Assembly (NCBI GenBank): GCA_035527715.1
Contig: DATKZY010000141.1
Coordinates: forward strand, 1 to 64,000
DNA: 64,000 bases
Direction of reading: 5' to 3'
Source: DSUN01 sp035527715
Lineage (GTDB): Bacteria; Planctomycetota; PUPC01; DSUN01
A model generated the notes under the pieces. It worked only from the letters and a program-made list of their open reading frames with translations, did no database searches and was not told where the DNA came from. Within the stretch, counting starts at the first letter, position 1; the number at the start of each line of letters is the position of its first letter. Both the position numbers and the translations under genes were made by a program. Shown piece by piece: positions 16,899 through 25,200 of the stretch.

Positions 16899-18512
16899 GT
16901 GAGAAGGAAGTTGCTGGTCGTTGTCGCCCTCTCGCTGCTCGTGGGCTCAGCGCTGGCCGATGTGAAGCTGTCTGCCGTCCTCGGCAGCAACATGGTCCTC
17001 CAGCGCGGCGTCAAGTTGCCCGTGTGGGGCACGGCCGACCCGGGTGAGGACGTCACCGTCACCCTCGGCGACCAGAAGGCCACAACCAAGGCCGATGCCG
17101 CGGGCAAGTGGCGCGTGGACCTCAAGCCGCTCGCCGAGGGCGGCCCCATCGAGGTCACGGTGCAAGGCAAGAACACGCTCAAGCTCACCAACGTCCTCAT
17201 CGGCGACGTGTGGATCTGCTCGGGCCAGTCGAACATGGCGATGACGGTGAACCGCTGCACGAACGCCGACAAGGAGGCCGCCGAGGCCAAATATCCCCAA
17301 ATCCGCCTCTTCACCGTCAAGCGCGTCGTCGCCGCGACCCCACAGGCCGACTGCGAGGGAAGCTGGGACGAGGCGAAGCCCGAGACCGTGCCCGGCTTCT
17401 CCGCCGCGGCCTACTTCTTCGGCCGCGAGTTGCACAAGGCCCTCGGCGTGCCCGTCGGCCTCATCAACACCTCCTGGGGCGGCACGCCGGCCGAGGCCTG
17501 GACCGAGCGCTCGGCCCTCGAGGCCGACAAGGACTGCGAGCCCATCCTCGAACGCTGGAAGCAAACGCTCGCCGGCCTCCCCGCCGCCCAGAAGCGCTAC
17601 GAGGAGCAGCTCGCCAAGTGGAAGGAGGTCGCCAAGGAGGCCAAGGCCAAGGGCAAGCAACCCCCGCGGGGGCCACGGCCGCCCGCCGGCCCGGGCTCGC
17701 CCCACATGCCCGCCGGCCTCTACAACGCGATGATCGCGCCCCTCGTGCCTCTCGCCGCCAAGGGCGCCATCTGGTACCAGGGCGAGGCCAACGCGGGCAG
17801 GGCCTATCAGTACCGCAAGCTCCTCCCCGCCATGATCCTGAGCTGGCGCAAGGCCTGGGCACAGGACGCCTTCTACTTCTTCACCGTGCAGTTGCCCAAC
17901 TTCCGCAAGGTCGAGGCCGAGCCCGTCGAGAGCGACTGGGCGGAGCTTCGCGAGGCCCAGGCCATGACGCTCTCGCTGCCCCAGGCAGGCATCGCCTGCG
18001 TGATTGACGTCGGCGAGGCGGGCGACATCCACCCGAAGAACAAGCAGACCGTGGGCCAGCGCCTCGCTCTCGCCGCCCTGAAGATGGCCTGCGGGAAGGA
18101 CGTCGTCGCCTCGGGGCCGATGTTCGACTCGATGAAGGTCGAGGGCAACAAGGCCATCATCAAGCTCAAGTGTGTCGGCGGCGGCCTGGCGACGAAGCCC
18201 TTCGAGGACCCCGTGACCCCAAGCGGCCCCTCGCTCAAGCTGCGCTTCGGCATCGCCCTCACACCCGAGCTGCGCCCGAAGAGCCAGGTGCTCGGCTTCG
18301 CCATCGCGGGCGAGGACAAGAAGTTCGTCTGGGCCGACGCGAAGATCGAGGGCGACTCCGTCGTCGTCTCCAGCGACAAGGTGGCCAAGCCCGTCGCCGT
18401 CCGCTATGCGTGGGAGAACAACCCCATCTGCAACCTGTACAACAAGGACGGCCTGCCCGCCGTGCCCTTCCGCACCGACGACTGGCCGGGCGTGACCGTG
18501 GACAAGAGGTAA
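16899..18512 (+). CDS. Secreted sialate O-acetylesterase (SASA family)
   Basis: A 537-residue exported esterase that removes O-acetyl groups from sialic acids or other acetylated glycans. A signal peptide (RRKLLVVVALSLLVGSALA) is followed by a beta-sandwich (MVLQRGVKLPVWGTADPG) and then the SGNH-type catalytic domain. This shows WICSGQSNMAM (catalytic Ser in GQSN), LINTSWGGTPAEAW, AIWYQGEAN, and the C-terminal DIHPKNKQTVGQRLALAAL with the catalytic Asp-x-x-His. A KWKEVAKEAKAKGKQPPRGPRPP insertion is Lys/Pro-rich. The start is GTG at 16899 because GGAAGGAG lies 7 bp upstream. Confidence 0.92.
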   Translation: MRRKLLVVVALSLLVGSALADVKLSAVLGSNMVLQRGVKLPVWGTADPGEDVTVTLGDQKATTKADAAGKWRVDLKPLAEGGPIEVTVQGKNTLKLTNVLIGDVWICSGQSNMAMTVNRCTNADKEAAEAKYPQIRLFTVKRVVAATPQADCEGSWDEAKPETVPGFSAAAYFFGRELHKALGVPVGLINTSWGGTPAEAWTERSALEADKDCEPILERWKQTLAGLPAAQKRYEEQLAKWKEVAKEAKAKGKQPPRGPRPPAGPGSPHMPAGLYNAMIAPLVPLAAKGAIWYQGEANAGRAYQYRKLLPAMILSWRKAWAQDAFYFFTVQLPNFRKVEAEPVESDWAELREAQAMTLSLPQAGIACVIDVGEAGDIHPKNKQTVGQRLALAALKMACGKDVVASGPMFDSMKVEGNKAIIKLKCVGGGLATKPFEDPVTPSGPSLKLRFGIALTPELRPKSQVLGFAIAGEDKKFVWADAKIEGDSVVVSSDKVAKPVAVRYAWENNPICNLYNKDGLPAVPFRTDDWPGVTVDKR

Positions 18513-18537
18513 GCCGCAAGCACGAAGGAGCACAGAC

Positions 18538-20922
18538 ATGAAGCGCCTGCTTGTTGTGGCAAGCGTTGCCTGCGCGGCGCTTTCCCACGCATTCGCCGCG
18601 GAGGTGCCTATGAGAGCCGATTTCGTCGTGGCGCCCAACGGGAACGACGCGAATCCCGGCACGGCGGACAAGCCGTTCGCAACCCTCGCCGCGGCCCGCG
18701 ACGCCGTGCGCAAGCTCGTCGCCGAAGGACTCAAGGCGAATGTGACGGTGCTCCTCAAGGCCGGCACGTATGAGCTGGCCGAGCCGCTCGTCTTCGGGCC
18801 GGAAGACTCCGGCACCGAGCAGTTCTCCATCACCTACGCCGCGGCGCCCGGCGAGAAGGCCATCGTCAGCGGCGGAAGAAAGGTCACGGGCTGGAAGAAG
18901 GGCGAAGCCGAACTCTGGACCGCGGAAGTCCCCGGCGTCAAGGATGCCAAGTGGTACTGCCACCAGCTCTGGGTCAACGGCCAGCGAGCCGTCCGCGCCC
19001 GCACGCCGAACAAGGACGCCGACCAGCCCTACGGGCAGCTCAAGGGCGTCGCCCTCGCCAAGGACCTCAAGTCGCACACCTACACCTTCGCCCCGGGGCA
19101 GCTCAAAGAATGGAAGAACCTGACGGACGTCGAGGCCGTGGTCTACGGCAACTGGGAGATCACGCGGAAGCGCTTCGAGAAGGTGGACCCCGCCACGGGC
19201 GTGGCAGCGATGCTCGGCCCGCACGCCAAGCCGCACGACGCCATCGCGGCCGGCCCCGGCCGCTGGTTCTACCTCGAGAACGCGGCCGAGTTCCTCGACC
19301 AGCCCGGCGAATGGTATCTCGACCGCCAGACGGGCATCCTGAGCTACTGGCCGCGGGCGGGCGAGGACATGGCGAACGCTGAGGTAATCGCCCCGAGGCT
19401 CATGCGCCTCCTGGAGGTCAAGGGCACGCCCGAGAAGCCCGTCTGCAACCTTCACTTCAAGGGCATCGAGTTCGTCTACGCCGACTGGACTCATCCCCAG
19501 GGCGGCTACCTGGGCATCCAGGCCTGCCACTTCGTGACCGGCCAGGCCTGGAACAAGGCCCAGTGGGGCCGCATGGACGCTGCGATTCGCTTCGACTACG
19601 CCCAGGGGTGCAGCCTCACCGACGGCGAACTCGCCCACCTCGGCGGCTGCGGCATCGAGCTGGTCACCCGCTGCGCCCGATGCACCGTCGAGGGCAACCA
19701 CGTCCACGACATCAGCGGCAACGGCATCATCCTCGGCGGCCCGAAGACCGAGGACGACGTGCCGAAGGACTGCCGCATCGCCAACAACCACGTCCACGCC
19801 TGCGGCCTCGACTACGCGGGCGCCATCGGCATCTGGGTCGGCTTCGCTCAGCGGGCCGTCATCGCGCACAACCTCGTCCACGACACCCCCTACACCGGCA
19901 TCTCGATGGGCTGGCAGTGGAACCCCCAGCCCACGCCGGCGAAGGAGAACACCATCGAGTGGAACCACGTCCACAACGTGATGAACCGCCTGGGCGACGG
20001 CGGCTGCATCTACACCCTCGGCCTCCAGCCCGGCACCCAGATTCGCTTCAACCACCTCCACGACGTCCACCGCAGCCGCTTCTGCCAGGCCGCGCCCAAC
20101 AACGGCATGTTCATTGACGAGGGGTCCAAGGGCTTCCACTTCGAGCGAAACGTCATCTACAACACCAGCGCGCAACCCGTCCGCTTCAACCAGTGCGCCC
20201 GCGACTGGCACACGTGGAAGGACAACGTCGAGGGCGGCATCTCGGCCCCCGTGCCCGGCAAGGTCGGCGACGCCCTCGCCTGCGACGGCTCAAGCTCCTT
20301 CGTCGAGGCCCCCCACAAGCCCGACCTCGACCCCGAACAGCTCACCGTCGAGGCCTGGATCAAGCTCGATGAGGTCCCCGCCGGCAAGGACCCCCGCCGC
20401 TGGATCGTCAACAAGAACCGCAACGAGTGGGAGGAGGGGCACTACGCCCTGATGGTCCAGGGCAGCCAGGTGGGCGCTTACCTCAACATCGGCGGCGGAC
20501 GCGACAGCCACTACTCCGCGGCCAGCCCCGAGGGCGCCCTCAAGCTCAAGGCCTGGCACCACGCCGCCTTCACCTACGACGGCGCCGACCTGAAGGTCTA
20601 CCTCGACGGCAAACAGGTCGCCTCGACCGCCATCAACAAGAAGCGCAAGCCCGGCCGCACGTCGGTGGCCATCGGCAAGCGCCAGGACGGCTACAACTAC
20701 TTCAAAGGCGCCATAGACGAGGTCCGCATCTACACCCGCCCCCTCACCCCCGACGACATCAAAGCCCACTTCGACAAGCCCGGCGCCCGGGACGACCAGG
20801 GCCTCGCCGCCTCCTGGGCCTTCGACGACCTCGGCAAGCTCGACGCCGCGGCCAAGGAGGTCATGGACCAAGCCGGCCCCGAGCCTCCGTATCGAGCGAG
20901 GCAGGGTCTCACAGTGAGGTGA
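18538..20922 (+). CDS. Secreted right-handed beta-helix protein with C-terminal LamG domain
   Basis: A 794-residue exported protein. A signal peptide (MKRLLVVASVACAALSHAFA) is followed by the VAPNGNDANPGTADKPFATLAAARDAVR entry motif of DUF1565/beta-helix glycosidase-like proteins. Parallel beta-helix rungs rich in NHVH (EGNHVHDISGNGIIL, IANNHVHACG, EWNHVHNVMN) occupy about residues 330-560. A concanavalin-like LamG domain (LTVEAWIKLD, WHHAAFTYDGADLKVYLDGK, GAIDEVRIYTRPLT) follows at about 590-740. It resembles GH141/GH120-type helix enzymes, but active-site residues were not assigned. It starts 25 bp after the esterase stop, so co-expression is likely. Confidence 0.8.
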   Translation: MKRLLVVASVACAALSHAFAAEVPMRADFVVAPNGNDANPGTADKPFATLAAARDAVRKLVAEGLKANVTVLLKAGTYELAEPLVFGPEDSGTEQFSITYAAAPGEKAIVSGGRKVTGWKKGEAELWTAEVPGVKDAKWYCHQLWVNGQRAVRARTPNKDADQPYGQLKGVALAKDLKSHTYTFAPGQLKEWKNLTDVEAVVYGNWEITRKRFEKVDPATGVAAMLGPHAKPHDAIAAGPGRWFYLENAAEFLDQPGEWYLDRQTGILSYWPRAGEDMANAEVIAPRLMRLLEVKGTPEKPVCNLHFKGIEFVYADWTHPQGGYLGIQACHFVTGQAWNKAQWGRMDAAIRFDYAQGCSLTDGELAHLGGCGIELVTRCARCTVEGNHVHDISGNGIILGGPKTEDDVPKDCRIANNHVHACGLDYAGAIGIWVGFAQRAVIAHNLVHDTPYTGISMGWQWNPQPTPAKENTIEWNHVHNVMNRLGDGGCIYTLGLQPGTQIRFNHLHDVHRSRFCQAAPNNGMFIDEGSKGFHFERNVIYNTSAQPVRFNQCARDWHTWKDNVEGGISAPVPGKVGDALACDGSSSFVEAPHKPDLDPEQLTVEAWIKLDEVPAGKDPRRWIVNKNRNEWEEGHYALMVQGSQVGAYLNIGGGRDSHYSAASPEGALKLKAWHHAAFTYDGADLKVYLDGKQVASTAINKKRKPGRTSVAIGKRQDGYNYFKGAIDEVRIYTRPLTPDDIKAHFDKPGARDDQGLAASWAFDDLGKLDAAAKEVMDQAGPEPPYRARQGLTVR

Positions 20923-21232
20923 TCGCCGTCACATGCCGCATAGGTCATCGCGGATGAAAACGACGTCCTCTTTGGCCCAGGGCTCACGCTCGACGGGTAG
21001 CTCGGAAGGGCCTATCTCGAGAAGGCACCCTCAGAGAACGCTGGTTCACACGTGCCAGGGGCGAGCCCTCACATCCTACTTGTCACGACGCCGCTCCTCC
21101 ACGAAGTGGGAAGTCAAGATCTGGCCCCGCCACTGATGCGCCGCGGATGCCGACCCGGGAGCAGAACCGGAATTGGGCTTCAGGCGACCTGTCGACATCC
21201 AGGACGCCGTGCGTTGAGAGGGTGGACCGGCA
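20923..21232. other. Gene-free stretch before the nuclease-like orphan
   Basis: About 310 bp with lower GC than the flanking operon. I see no gene, tRNA, clear promoter or attachment-site repeat in it. Confidence 0.4.
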
Positions 21233-22876
21233 TTGGACGAGCGCGTGCGAGAGATCGAGCGGAACATCCTTGACAGGCACCACCGCCACTGTGCGCTAAT
21301 GAGACGGCCTCAATGGCTTGCCTTAGGCCATTTGCTGAAACTGGCCGGCGACCTGCTGCGCGACCTGCCAGTGCCCGATGGGACGTCAGGAACGGTCAGT
21401 CAACGTGCCAGTGTGCAGTCTGTTGTCAGGGGCCTGGCCCAGGCGGCCCGATGGGTTCTCGCCGACACAGAGGACCAACCGACTGAAGAAGGGCACGACT
21501 GGCGCGTCCTTGACGTCGAGGCGTCCGAACTCCTCGTCTGGGGCGTGGACTACGCGCGGTTGGCAACCGATCACATAATGTGGTCGCGTGGGTTGCTGAC
21601 ATGCGCCCCTGATCCTGTCGCCCGGACGATTCAGTTTGGACCTCCTTCCCAAGCCGCGTTGACTTTCATGCTCGGACAGGTCTTGTCAGAGCTTCTCTGG
21701 GCCGACGCCTTCCTTTGCCGCATGCCCGGAACTGCAATCAGGAGCATCTTCCGAAGATGGGTCGGCGCATCCACTGTCACCCCGACCGGCCGCTGGGTGA
21801 GGCCGGGGATCGTGCGTGAGAGCCCCGCCTTTGAGGAGCTGGTGAGCTGGACACGGTCAGAGCTCCTTGTCGGGCAGGATGCCGACATGGACCTAGACGG
21901 CTACACGCCGGACGATTTTGCTCACGTCTATACAGCGGTGTACGCGCACTCGAGATGTCTGTGTCTGCTGGAGGAGAGGGCTGATGCTCTGTATGGACCG
22001 GCCAACCCGATGGGGTCTTCTTGCCTGTCGCTCCCCCACAGCGATATGGCTGATTGGGTGGCCCAGGCGAGTGGAGTGCCTGCGGCGAAGGCAGCCGAAG
22101 TGCTCCAGGATCTCACCTTCGACGCCAGTTCCCTCCATTCCTCAATTGCCCTAACCCCTGTACTCCGGTCGCGCGACGACGTGCTCATGATCTCACCTCG
22201 CCTCTTCTGCAACGTCCACCCATTCCACATGTTCGCGACGGCACTCATCAGCGGGAAACGTAGATCCTCTTACGAGCGCATGATCTCGGACATTGAAGGT
22301 GTCCGTGTGAAGCACGTGGCAGCCACGCTCAAGTCCCATGGCCTCGGGGTTCTTGACACGCGCACGATTCGGGCGGCCAACGGCCATGAGATGACACCCG
22401 ACCTGCTTGTATGGGACGAGCAAGCAAGCCAACTCCTCGTCGTGGAGTACAAGCACTCGCTTCCGCCCTGCGAGCCTCGCCTAGTCTACAATCGGTTGCT
22501 CGATCTGCGTCGTTGGCAGGAGAGACTTGGACAGTATCAGGAGTTCGCGAGGGCCAACCCGCAGGGGCTCCCCGCTGCTGTGAGGCGGTCCGAGCCGATA
22601 ACTGTCCTGCCGCTGCTGCTCTTCGCGTTTCCCATGCCTCTGCCTGTGTCACCTCCTGACGACATGGCATTTGCAGATTGGGTGGGCCTCGACAACTATC
22701 TCTCTCAGGTCGATCGCCCGACCGTCGCCGGCCTCTCGAACTGGGCGCGAAACAGGCCTGACGTGGAAGCAGCATTCCCAGGCGCTCAGCTATCACCCGA
22801 CAACATAACTGTGGAAGACTGGACATACCGGCGGTGGGTCGTGGTGCTGGCGCCAGATGCGGCGCCGGCGCATTGA
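21233..22876 (+). CDS. Orphan protein with PD-(D/E)XK nuclease-like motif
   Basis: A 547-residue cytoplasmic protein I do not recognise as a whole. Near residue 385-405 the pattern TPDLLVWDEQ...LLVVEYKH matches the PD-(D/E)XK nuclease core: Asp after a hydrophobic strand, then Glu-x-Lys on the next. The larger N-terminal part is helical with many Trp and no named domain, perhaps a target-sensing region. No signal peptide or membrane segment is seen. The start is uncertain: TTG at 21233 (GAGAGGG about 10 bp upstream), GTG at 21245 or ATG at 21299. Third positions are visibly less GC-rich than in neighbours, and the gene stands alone, so horizontal acquisition and a defence or restriction role are possible but unproven. 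Confidence 0.6.
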   Translation: MDERVREIERNILDRHHRHCALMRRPQWLALGHLLKLAGDLLRDLPVPDGTSGTVSQRASVQSVVRGLAQAARWVLADTEDQPTEEGHDWRVLDVEASELLVWGVDYARLATDHIMWSRGLLTCAPDPVARTIQFGPPSQAALTFMLGQVLSELLWADAFLCRMPGTAIRSIFRRWVGASTVTPTGRWVRPGIVRESPAFEELVSWTRSELLVGQDADMDLDGYTPDDFAHVYTAVYAHSRCLCLLEERADALYGPANPMGSSCLSLPHSDMADWVAQASGVPAAKAAEVLQDLTFDASSLHSSIALTPVLRSRDDVLMISPRLFCNVHPFHMFATALISGKRRSSYERMISDIEGVRVKHVAATLKSHGLGVLDTRTIRAANGHEMTPDLLVWDEQASQLLVVEYKHSLPPCEPRLVYNRLLDLRRWQERLGQYQEFARANPQGLPAAVRRSEPITVLPLLLFAFPMPLPVSPPDDMAFADWVGLDNYLSQVDRPTVAGLSNWARNRPDVEAAFPGAQLSPDNITVEDWTYRRWVVVLAPDAAPAH

Positions 22877-22913
22877 CGACGAGCGCTGACAGGACGGAAA
22901 GAACGAACAGAGC

Positions 22914-23008
22914 GGTGCCAGGCACATCAAGTTCACGTGTGGCCCGCCCGCTCGATCGTCGGCTCGCGTCCCTGCGCTCGGCGTCTGCCCAGCATTCGTG
23001 CCTGGCAC
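22914..23008. repeat. Inverted pair of GTGCCAGGCAC motifs
   Basis: GTGCCAGGCAC at 22914-22924 and its reverse complement GTGCCTGGCAC at 22998-23008 bound a 95-bp element between the nuclease-like orphan and the antitoxin-like gene. From memory, such motifs are common in REP/RAYT-type elements; no RAYT transposase is in the window. Confidence 0.55.
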
Positions 23009-23054
23009 AATTAGAAAGCGTAAGCCGTCTGGCAGCCGTTGGTTACGATGCAGC

Positions 23055-23276
23055 ATGTCAACGGGATGGGCGAAAGAAGGGATGCGGGTGCTGGACGCTC
23101 CGTCGGAGACGCAGGGTAACAAGCCCCGGGGCATCTTGCGCCGCCGGGCATTCATGAGGCTGTCTGTGCAAGAGCGATGTTGGGTCCTCGCCGAGCAGTC
23201 CAAGCGCATGGCGGAGCACTACAGGCGGGACCCAGAGGCGAGGGGTCTGGGAGGAGGCGACTTCGTCGAGTGCTGA
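23055..23276 (+). CDS. Orphan antitoxin-like small protein
   Basis: A 73-residue protein. Its C-terminal half, FMRLSVQERCWVLAEQSKRMAEHYRRDPE...GGDFVEC, matches the style of small antitoxins that end in AEHY-x-D-x-W-x-x-L-x-x-GDIVEY and usually precede PemK/MazF- or PIN-type toxin genes. The start is ATG at 23055 (MSTGWAKEGMRVL); no strong ribosome site is seen. No toxin follows: 77 bp after the stop comes an unrelated YdeI gene. It is thus likely the remnant of a lost toxin-antitoxin pair. The family assignment is from memory of the motif. Confidence 0.45.
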   Translation: MSTGWAKEGMRVLDAPSETQGNKPRGILRRRAFMRLSVQERCWVLAEQSKRMAEHYRRDPEARGLGGGDFVEC

Positions 23277-23353
23277 CCTCTTCCCGTCCCTGCGCTCCGC
23301 GGGGACGAGGAGGATTGGGGGCGTAGGGGCGAGGGGGCAGGAGAGATGGCGCG

Positions 23354-23917
23354 ATGAAGCAGTTCGTGGCCAAGAGGAGCGAAGACTGGCGGCGATGGCT
23401 GGAGGAGAATCACGCCTCGGAGCGCGAGGTGTGGCTGGTGTTCCACAAGAAGCATACGGGCGTGCCCAGTCCGACCTATGACGAGTCGGTGGAGGAGGCG
23501 CTGTGCTTCGGGTGGATTGACGGCATCATCAAACGGCTGGACGACCGGTGCTACGCGCGGAAGTTCACGCCCCGCGCGCGGCGCAGTCCGTGGTCGGAAC
23601 TGAACAAGCGTCGTGCGGAGCGGCTGATCAAGGCGGGCCGGATGGCCGAGGCCGGCCTGGCCCGCGTGGCCGAGGCCAAGGCGTCGGGGGAGTGGGACGC
23701 CGACCGGACGATCTCCACCGACGAGCTTCCCCAGGAACTGCTTGATGCCCTCGCGGGCCATCCCCAGGCCCGGAGCCACTTCGACGCCCTGCCCCCTTCC
23801 CACCGCAAGCGCTACGTGCTGTGGGTCGCGTCGGCCAAGCTCGTCGAGACCCGCCAGAAGCGGTCGAATCAGGCCGTGGTGATGCTTGAACGTGGCGACA
23901 CGCTGGGGCTCAAGTGA
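23354..23917 (+). CDS. YdeI/OmdA family protein
   Basis: A 187-residue cytoplasmic protein of the YdeI/OmpD-associated (bacteriocin-protection, OmdA) family. Signature blocks are WLEENHASEREVWLVFHKKHTG, YDESVEEALCFGWIDGIIKRLDD, KFTPRARRSPWSELNKRRAERLIKAGRM, and the C-terminal PSHRKRYVLWVASAK. Length is normal for the family. Some members affect tolerance to membrane-active compounds; the exact activity is unknown. ATG at 23354 follows GGAGAG. Confidence 0.9.
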   Translation: MKQFVAKRSEDWRRWLEENHASEREVWLVFHKKHTGVPSPTYDESVEEALCFGWIDGIIKRLDDRCYARKFTPRARRSPWSELNKRRAERLIKAGRMAEAGLARVAEAKASGEWDADRTISTDELPQELLDALAGHPQARSHFDALPPSHRKRYVLWVASAKLVETRQKRSNQAVVMLERGDTLGLK

Positions 23918-24042
23918 CGGGCGCGACGCCGTCTGAGAGCCTGGGGCCAGGGAGCTTGGCGGCCTGTCGGGGGGCGCCGGACAGCCAGAGCGCGCCGTAG
24001 GAGCTGGTGTGACAAGCCTTTGCGGCGATGGCTGCACGCACT

Positions 24043-24083
24043 ACAGGCCGCCAAACCCAAGGGCGGGGAGATTGGCGGCCTGT
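24043..24083. terminator. Hairpin between convergent genes
   Basis: Perfect 12-bp arms ACAGGCCGCCAA (24043-24054) and TTGGCGGCCTGT (24072-24083) with a 17-bp loop lie between the YdeI gene and the convergent AEC permease. A third copy of the arm is at 23956-23967. It could terminate both transcripts; no T-run is seen. Confidence 0.45.
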
Positions 24084-24147
24084 CGCGTGTCCGAACGGCC
24101 TGAATGCCCGGCACTCACAGGGTATCGCCGGGGCGTGGCACCCGGGG

Positions 24148-25107
24148 TCAGGATGCTGTGACGAGGTAGAGGACGGGGATGATGGCCGCGCAGGCGAGGG
24201 TGGTGACGACCCAGCAGGTGTTGGCCAGGTCGCGGTCGAGGTCGAAGAGGTTCGAGACGACGGTGGCGAAGATGGCGACGGGCATGGCGCCCTCGATGAC
24301 GGCGACCCGCCACATCAGGCCGCTGTACGCCCCCCACTGCCCCAGGAGGAAGACGACGGCGGCGGCGATGAGCGGCCCGATGAGGAATTTGGTGGCGGCC
24401 AGGCCAATGGCCTCGCGCCAGTAGGCGCCCAGGCGGCTCACGCGAAGGGTCAGCCCAATCGCAAAGGCGTGGAAGCTCACGACGGCGAAGACGACGACGG
24501 CGTTCACGGGGCCAATCCACGCCGGCACCGCGACCCCCGCGGCGTTCAGGATGAGGCCAACCACCAGCGCGCCGTTGAGCACGAGCACGAGCGGATTCCG
24601 CGCCACGCCCCAAAGCGTCTCTCCCACCGTCGTCTGCCCTCCCCGCGCGTAGTGCTTCGCCAGCACGACCCCCAGCGTGAAGCAGACGGGGAGGAAGTGC
24701 GCCGTGTAGAGCACCGACAGCCCCTGCCCCTGGACGCCGAGGAACATGTAGCAGATGAAGCCGCCGAGGGACATGCCGATGTTGGACATCATCCCGCAGT
24801 TCAGGTAGGCCCCGCGCCGCGCCCCTCGCAGGCCGAGCAGCGCCGCGCCCGCGAGCGCCACGGCCAGAAGGCCGAGGGACACCAAGGCGCCGATGACGGG
24901 GACCAGGAGCGCTCCGCCGGCCGATGCGATGCTGAGCACCCAGCAGCCGACGAGCACGGTGATCGGCTCGAGCGCGAGGATCGTCGTGCGGGAGATGCGC
25001 TTGCTCGCGTCGGCGTGGAGCAGCCCGAGCCTGCGGCTCGCGTAGCCCAGGCCCAGGGGCAGGTAGATGCAGGACGCGAGGATCGCGAAGCGGGTTTCGG
25101 GGGACAT
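24148..25107 (-). CDS. AEC family transporter (auxin efflux carrier type permease)
   Basis: A 319-residue integral membrane protein with about ten hydrophobic segments in two inverted five-helix halves. The helix breaks expected of the family are visible, such as GMMSNIGMSLGGFICYMF in the first half and IEGAMPVAIFATVVSNLFDLD in the second. AEC transporters export or exchange small organic anions such as malate or auxin-like acids; the substrate here is unknown. It lies 72 bp downstream of a sugar isomerase gene on the same strand, with tandem repeats in the gap. Confidence 0.85.
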   Translation of the reverse strand: MSPETRFAILASCIYLPLGLGYASRRLGLLHADASKRISRTTILALEPITVLVGCWVLSIASAGGALLVPVIGALVSLGLLAVALAGAALLGLRGARRGAYLNCGMMSNIGMSLGGFICYMFLGVQGQGLSVLYTAHFLPVCFTLGVVLAKHYARGGQTTVGETLWGVARNPLVLVLNGALVVGLILNAAGVAVPAWIGPVNAVVVFAVVSFHAFAIGLTLRVSRLGAYWREAIGLAATKFLIGPLIAAAVVFLLGQWGAYSGLMWRVAVIEGAMPVAIFATVVSNLFDLDRDLANTCWVVTTLACAAIIPVLYLVTAS

Positions 25108-25118
25108 GCGGTGTCAGG

Positions 25119-25200
25119 AATGGGACCTATGGGACCGATGGGACGTATGGGACCGGCGGCGAAGCGAAGCGGTTTTCGGTTATCGGTTTTCGGTTGTCGG
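25119..25200. repeat. Two adjoining tandem repeats: 9-bp GGGACC-AT units and 7-bp CGGTT-T units
   Basis: 25119-25155 holds about four copies of atgggaccn; the same unit forms both arms of the palindrome at 58841-58931. 25170-25200 holds four copies of a 7-bp cggttnt unit that encodes the last residues (TTENR) and stop of the sugar isomerase at 25180-26013. Confidence 0.7.
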
